25,885 nucleotides of DNA, taken from positions 6,991 to 32,875 of the forward strand of contig BDIP01000009.1 in assembly GCA_003568945.1 (NCBI GenBank), read 5' to 3'. This stretch comes from Kipferlia bialata. Taxonomy: Eukaryota; Fornicata. Of this stretch, positions 22,216 to 25,885 are shown one piece after another. Position numbers and translations under genes: made by a program. Numbering within the stretch: position 1 is the stretch's first letter; the number at the start of each line of letters is the position of its first letter. The notes below the pieces were generated by a model. The model made no database searches and was not told where the DNA came from. It was given only the letters and a program-made list of their open reading frames with translations.

Positions 22216-25200
22216 TATATAATAACTGTTCAGGTACATTCCCATATAGATCTTTTGTATTGAGAGTATTGGTCTTGTGTACTGTTGCTGTGCCATAACC
22301 CCAGGCCGAGATGGCTAGGCAGGCTGAGTATGAGAGAGAGAGAGAGAGAGAGGGTTCAGATGGGGTCGATGGCGCCTCTTTCGACATGGGCCAGGTCTAC
22401 ATGTCTCTGCCGTCCAGGTATGGAGGGCGTGTGTATAGTGTGTATATAGTGTGCATACACATACACCCCTCACCCGTAGGATGGGGGGCACCAGGAGAGT
22501 GACCCTGAATGGCCAGGACATACCCGACGAGTACAGGACATCCAAACAGACGGAGAGGTAGGGGTTGGATATTGACTCTGGATACGGAATAGATTCACAC
22601 ACAGTGTGTATTCAGTGGCGTATACTCTACTCACGCAGCTACAACCCCCCGTCGGCCAGAGGGACAGAGGGAGAGAGAGACACTCTGGAAGAGTCTGCCT
22701 CCCAGACAGAGACCCACTCGGAGGGAGAGAGGTATTGGGTGTGCATATATATATATATATATTATCATGCTACCCCTCTCTCACCAGCTGTATGCACTTC
22801 ATACCCCATATCCTCTATACACCCTATACACCCTATACATTACGCGTCCTGACCCCAGTGCCAGTGTGTCTGACCTGATCGACAGAGATGACAGGGAGGG
22901 GGAGAGGGAGAGAGACAGAGAGACCGGGTCGGAGAGTGACACCGTCATCTACGTGGATATGGGAGGGGCCGCACAGAAGGCAAGGTATGCAGGGTGTGTA
23001 TACAGTGTATACAGGTGGGGATGTGTTTGGGTCTCCTGATATGATATGACTATCTCTGTCTCACTGAATCTCCCGCTGGACCCCTATTGACACAAACAGG
23101 GATCTGGCCGCTGACAGGGAGAGAGAGAGAGTGCGCAAGGCCAAGGCACAGGAGGATAGAGAGAGACAGGAGGAGGCCGACAGGAGAAAGGTATTATATG
23201 TGTATAGTGTAGGGGGTAGAAGTTATGTTAGACGACAGGTGGCCGACAGGATAAATATTCATGTGTGTACAATGTACACTGTACATATATGGATATATCA
23301 AATAAGCATTTGGCAAGGAGACGTATATGTACTCTGCCCCCTCCCCCCCCCTCCCCCCGCCCTCTCTCCCTCACCCTAGGCCACCATTCAATCCCCCTAT
23401 GAGTTCCATGGGAAGAGCCTCAAGGAGAGCCTGGAGAGACGGGTAAGGGTGTGTGTATATGGATCATGTGTTCTCTTTCCTGTGTGTCATGTATAGTGTG
23501 TATGTATATCATATGGCGTTGGTCATTACGTGACACTGCCTGACCCTACTGATATTGACCCTTATTGACCCCCAGGCCCAAGAGAAGGAGAGAGACCGCA
23601 AGAGCAGGGAGAGACGGTCTAGGCGCAGGAGGCAGAGAGAAGCGCTAGGTGTGTGATGTGTGTAGCATCTATGTGGAAGAATACCTGTTACATACCCCCT
23701 CATATAGAGGGTGAGGTAGAGTGAGAGAGAAGCATTATCATTAGCTAGGGTTGTCAATAGCACTACAAGTGTTTCGATACACCTCCCCCCCCTGCCCCTC
23801 TTCTCTCACCCTAGTACCCCAGAGTGGCACAGATGCCCCCACCTCCCAGACAGACACCGGGGGGGAGGAGGAGAGAGAGAGAGAGAGAGAGAGACGCAGA
23901 GTGAAGGTTGGTTGGAGTATCTGCATACCATGGGTATACATTCTAAGTCATGTGGATGTTCTTGGTGTATATCATTGATACGCTAGACCAACATTCATGT
24001 CCAGGTTGATGGCAAGTGTATATGAATTGATATTGAGACAGATATATATCAGCTGTATACAGTGTATTGTGTACACACACATGTATATCCCCATGCCACT
24101 GATCGTGATTCCCTCCCTCACCCCAGGCCACCCTGCCTGCCCAGACAGACATTATGCCGGAGGAGTCGCTGGATGCCATGAGGTGGGTGGATGTGTATGG
24201 GTGTATGTATGGGTGTGTGGGTATCCGGAATAACCGACACTCCACTACCGTGTGCAAATGTAATTGTGTACTGCCTCCTCAGGGAATGGACTGGATATAT
24301 CATGCTAGGGAGGGGTGAATACTATAGTTACACCATTGTACACTGTGTGGCTGTGTCTTCTATACCTATATACCTATATCTCACACTCTATACCTATATC
24401 TCACCCTCTATAACCCCCTCAATATCCCCATATGTTTCCTCCTCAATATGTGTATGTACACAGTCTATCCATGTCTATCCACCTGTCCATGTCTCTCTGC
24501 TCATCCTCTAGGTACCTGACCGAGTCCAGGCCCTATCTCGACAGACACCTAGGCACACAGCTTGGGAGGAGCAGCAGGTGTGGATAGATATAGTAGTATT
24601 GATATGTGTAGAGATAGAGTAGTATTGATGCAGCTCGGTAGGGGCAGCAGGTGTGGATAGAGTAGTGCTGGTACATATATCAGTGTAAATACCTATATAT
24701 CAAGACTGCATCCTGTTAATATATGCATCCCACTCCAGGCCCAACTCGCGTAACACCGCCACCCCCAAGAGCCATACCCCCACTGTGAAGGGTCGCCACC
24801 CCAGGGGTAAGGGGTCTAGGGGTGGGGGGGCTCAGTCCCGGCAGCGGATATCAAGGTATGGTAGTGGATGTGTGTTTGTGTATATTCATAGCGAAGAAAT
24901 CCTGACAGAGGACATATCAATGTCGGTCCTGGTATTCCTCAGCTTAGACACTATACATATACATATACACATACATGTACAGCTCTGTCTCTGTCTCTGC
25001 CTCTGCTTCTGTCTGACCCCCAGCTGGGGCGGGTCTGACCCCCTCTCGGCCACTAGACCCAGTCGGACAGGGGTCATGGCAACACCCACACAGAAGGTGG
25101 GTAGAGAGTACACCCCTGCCTCCCAACCCCCCCCCCCTCACCCCAGTCCCGATCCAGTGCTGTCACCCTCGGTCTTGGTTCCCTACCCCCAGGCACCGGG

Positions 25201-25782
25201 GGGGTGCACTCACCAAGTAAGGGCATGTATATATATGTGTATGTGTCTGCATGATAAATGTACCTACCGAGTGATACCGCCTCATCCCAGGTCTATTTCT
25301 CCCTGATACCGCAGAGGACAGTGCCTCTCTCAAGAAGAGCATATTGATAGCCAGGTATACACACACTGTACAGTGTTTATATTATGTATGTGTATGGCAT
25401 GGAACTGACTCGTCTGTGTGAGGAGACGGAGACCCCCTTTTCCTAATTACCTGTGTATTGGTGTTTGTAGCTATATCACATACCGTATTTATGCCCCCTC
25501 CTTCCCACCCTAGGAAGAGGGCCGAGGAGAGAGAGAGAGACAGGAAGAGGGTGTCCCAGACCAGAGGCCCTGGCGGCATGATGGCCATGAACAACAGGGG
25601 GAGGTATGTGGTGTATATATAGTATATATAGTAACAGGGGGAGGCATGTAGTGTATATATATATATCCATCTCACCCCCTCATCCTATACTCTCTGTACA
25701 TATCCATTGTATGCATACCCCTCCCTCACCCCTAGGACCTATGACAGGAGGAGAGGCGTCGTGTCAACCAGACCCGGCCTAG
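17808..25782 (+). CDS. Large disordered Glu-Arg-repeat protein, 32 exons, continues past the window
   Basis: Exons: 17808-17885, 18163-18192, 18273-18368, 18465-18580, 18710-18938, 19074-19181, 19359-19376, 19536-19656, 19761-19870, 19989-20219, 20317-20396, 20687-21076, 21376-21482, 21549-21711, 21892-22014, 22098-22155, 22305-22417, 22480-22557, 22639-22731, 22859-22984, 23100-23190, 23380-23442, 23576-23648, 23815-23906, 24127-24182, 24512-24577, 24739-24855, 25024-25096, 25147-25216, 25291-25354, 25514-25603, 25736-25782. Phases agree at every junction, giving 1,123 codons from ATG (MPRQGERERPPP) with no stop. The protein is Ser, Glu, Arg and Gly rich, with acidic SDSDSE and SDSDE patches, at least ten (ER)n runs, a basic region QRRAPKRAQYTKPTPRRRGG and a charged coiled-coil-like part around 23100-23648 (KAKAQEDRERQEEADRR). 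I recognise no domain; a scaffold or nucleic-acid-associated role would be a guess. The 30-bp and 18-bp exons are phase-neutral and least certain. Confidence 0.72.
17873..17922 (+). repeat. Exon-edge echo, 15 bp, offset 35
   Basis: CAGCTTCACCCAGGT at the end of exon 17808-17885 recurs at 17908-17922 with one mismatch and a GTGTGT donor. The offset of 35 bp would shift the frame if the distal donor were used. Confidence 0.65.
20495..20700 (+). repeat. Acceptor-side echo: up to three tandem copies before exon 20687-21076
   Basis: The real acceptor region (ACCTTCCAGCCTCTTATAT from 20662, then CCCAGGGT) is preceded 90 bp upstream by a close copy (20572 on). A third, more diverged copy begins near 20495 (ACCAGGGTGTCTTGTG, followed like the second by a CCAAGCAC word). 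The unit is about 90 bp and spans intron end plus exon start, so each copy carries a CCAGGGT acceptor-like site. Confidence 0.75.
21059..21174 (+). repeat. Exon-edge echo, 31 bp perfect, offset 85
   Basis: Bases 21059-21089, covering the last 18 bp of exon 20687-21076 and 13 bp of its intron with the GTATGAAT donor, recur without mismatch at 21144-21174. The same exon also has echoes on its acceptor side. Use of the distal donor would shift the frame. Confidence 0.88.
22182..22222. repeat. (AT)n microsatellite in an intron
   Basis: A 41-bp AT alternation with one break lies in the intron between exons 22098-22155 and 22305-22417. Shorter AT arrays of the same kind occur near 1900-1920, 13434-13456 and 18420-18436, all in introns. 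Confidence 0.9.
24558..24660 (+). repeat. Exon-edge echo, 30 bp, offset 73
   Basis: The end of exon 24512-24577 with its GTGTGGATAG donor (24558-24587) recurs at 24631-24660 with three mismatches. The copy keeps the donor, and the similarity continues into a TAGTAGT/AGTAGT stretch in both places. Confidence 0.85.
25593..25661 (+). repeat. Exon-edge echo, 29 bp, donor changed to GC
   Basis: AACAGGGGGAGGTATGTGG, spanning the end and donor of exon 25514-25603, recurs at 25633 as AACAGGGGGAGGCATGTAG, followed by the same GTGTATATATA. The offset is 40 bp. The copied donor has GC in place of GT. Confidence 0.85.
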
Positions 25783-25830
25783 GTACTCATAGTGTATTGT
25801 GTATCAGTGTTTCCGGATGGTATATAATGT

Positions 25831-25885
25831 ATCAATACATCATCAATACATCATCAATACATCATCAATACATCATCAATACATC
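25831..25885. repeat. 11-bp satellite ATCAATACATC, five perfect copies to the window end
   Basis: Units start at 25831, 25842, 25853, 25864 and 25875 with no mismatch, and the array is cut by the window end. It lies in the intron after exon 25736-25782. Its position at the very end suggests that a contig stops here because the array could not be resolved. Confidence 0.92.

Noticed and set aside
1-25885. CRISPR arrays, bacterial operons, phage or toxin-antitoxin systems
   Set aside because: The short tandem repeats have no spacers, and spliceosomal introns with eukaryotic housekeeping genes exclude a prokaryotic source.

Overview
This is nuclear DNA from a very intron-rich microbial eukaryote. 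Coding capacity is broken into exons of about 20-390 bp separated by introns of about 60-530 bp. Most introns end in a compact block of the form CTNAC-C(n)-AG (for example CTCACCCCAG, CTGACCCCAG, CTAACCCCTAG), so a branch-point-like motif sits almost directly on the acceptor. That arrangement is known from metamonads (Giardia, Trichomonas and relatives). With the extreme intron density (about 9 introns per kb of CDS in two genes) it makes me think of a free-living fornicate such as Kipferlia, but this is an inference. The window starts in a TC microsatellite and ends in an 11-bp satellite, so it may be a whole short contig.

Layout. (1) 77-535, minus: one exon of an unrecognised gene, preceded on its 5' side by a strict 19-bp minisatellite (592-876). 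(2) 1306-2407, plus: a small acidic protein of unknown function in about four exons. (3) 2465-11025, minus: at least 46 phase-consistent exons (1,626 codons) of a UBR1-type N-recognin E3 ubiquitin ligase. The second half of the UBR box, the RING-H2 and the start of the C-terminal UBR-specific zinc domain are all visible; both ends are incomplete. (4) 11047-11127: a G/C homopolymer block that looks like an assembly junction. (5) 11186-12473, minus: the N-terminal 406 codons of UTP25, an SSU-processome factor, cut off at that junction. (6) A 133-bp divergent promoter interval. (7) 12607-12706, plus: the first exon of a HINT-type HIT protein without its catalytic part, followed by a C20 run. (8) 13070-15558, plus: eight exons of an unrecognised helical protein. 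(9) 15559-17807: no gene seen. (10) 17808-25782 and beyond, plus: about 32 exons (1,123 codons) of a large disordered protein packed with Glu-Arg dipeptide repeats encoded by GA microsatellites.

The genes look like unrelated housekeeping and structural loci rather than a pathway. The most unusual signal is architectural. At about ten exon edges, the last 15-42 bp of the exon plus its splice donor (or the acceptor plus the exon start) is repeated once or twice inside the adjoining intron, about 35-125 bp away. These 'exon-edge echoes' occur in at least three genes and on both strands. The other main cautions are the homopolymer runs that coincide with truncated genes (UTP25, HIT and both ends of the UBR gene).
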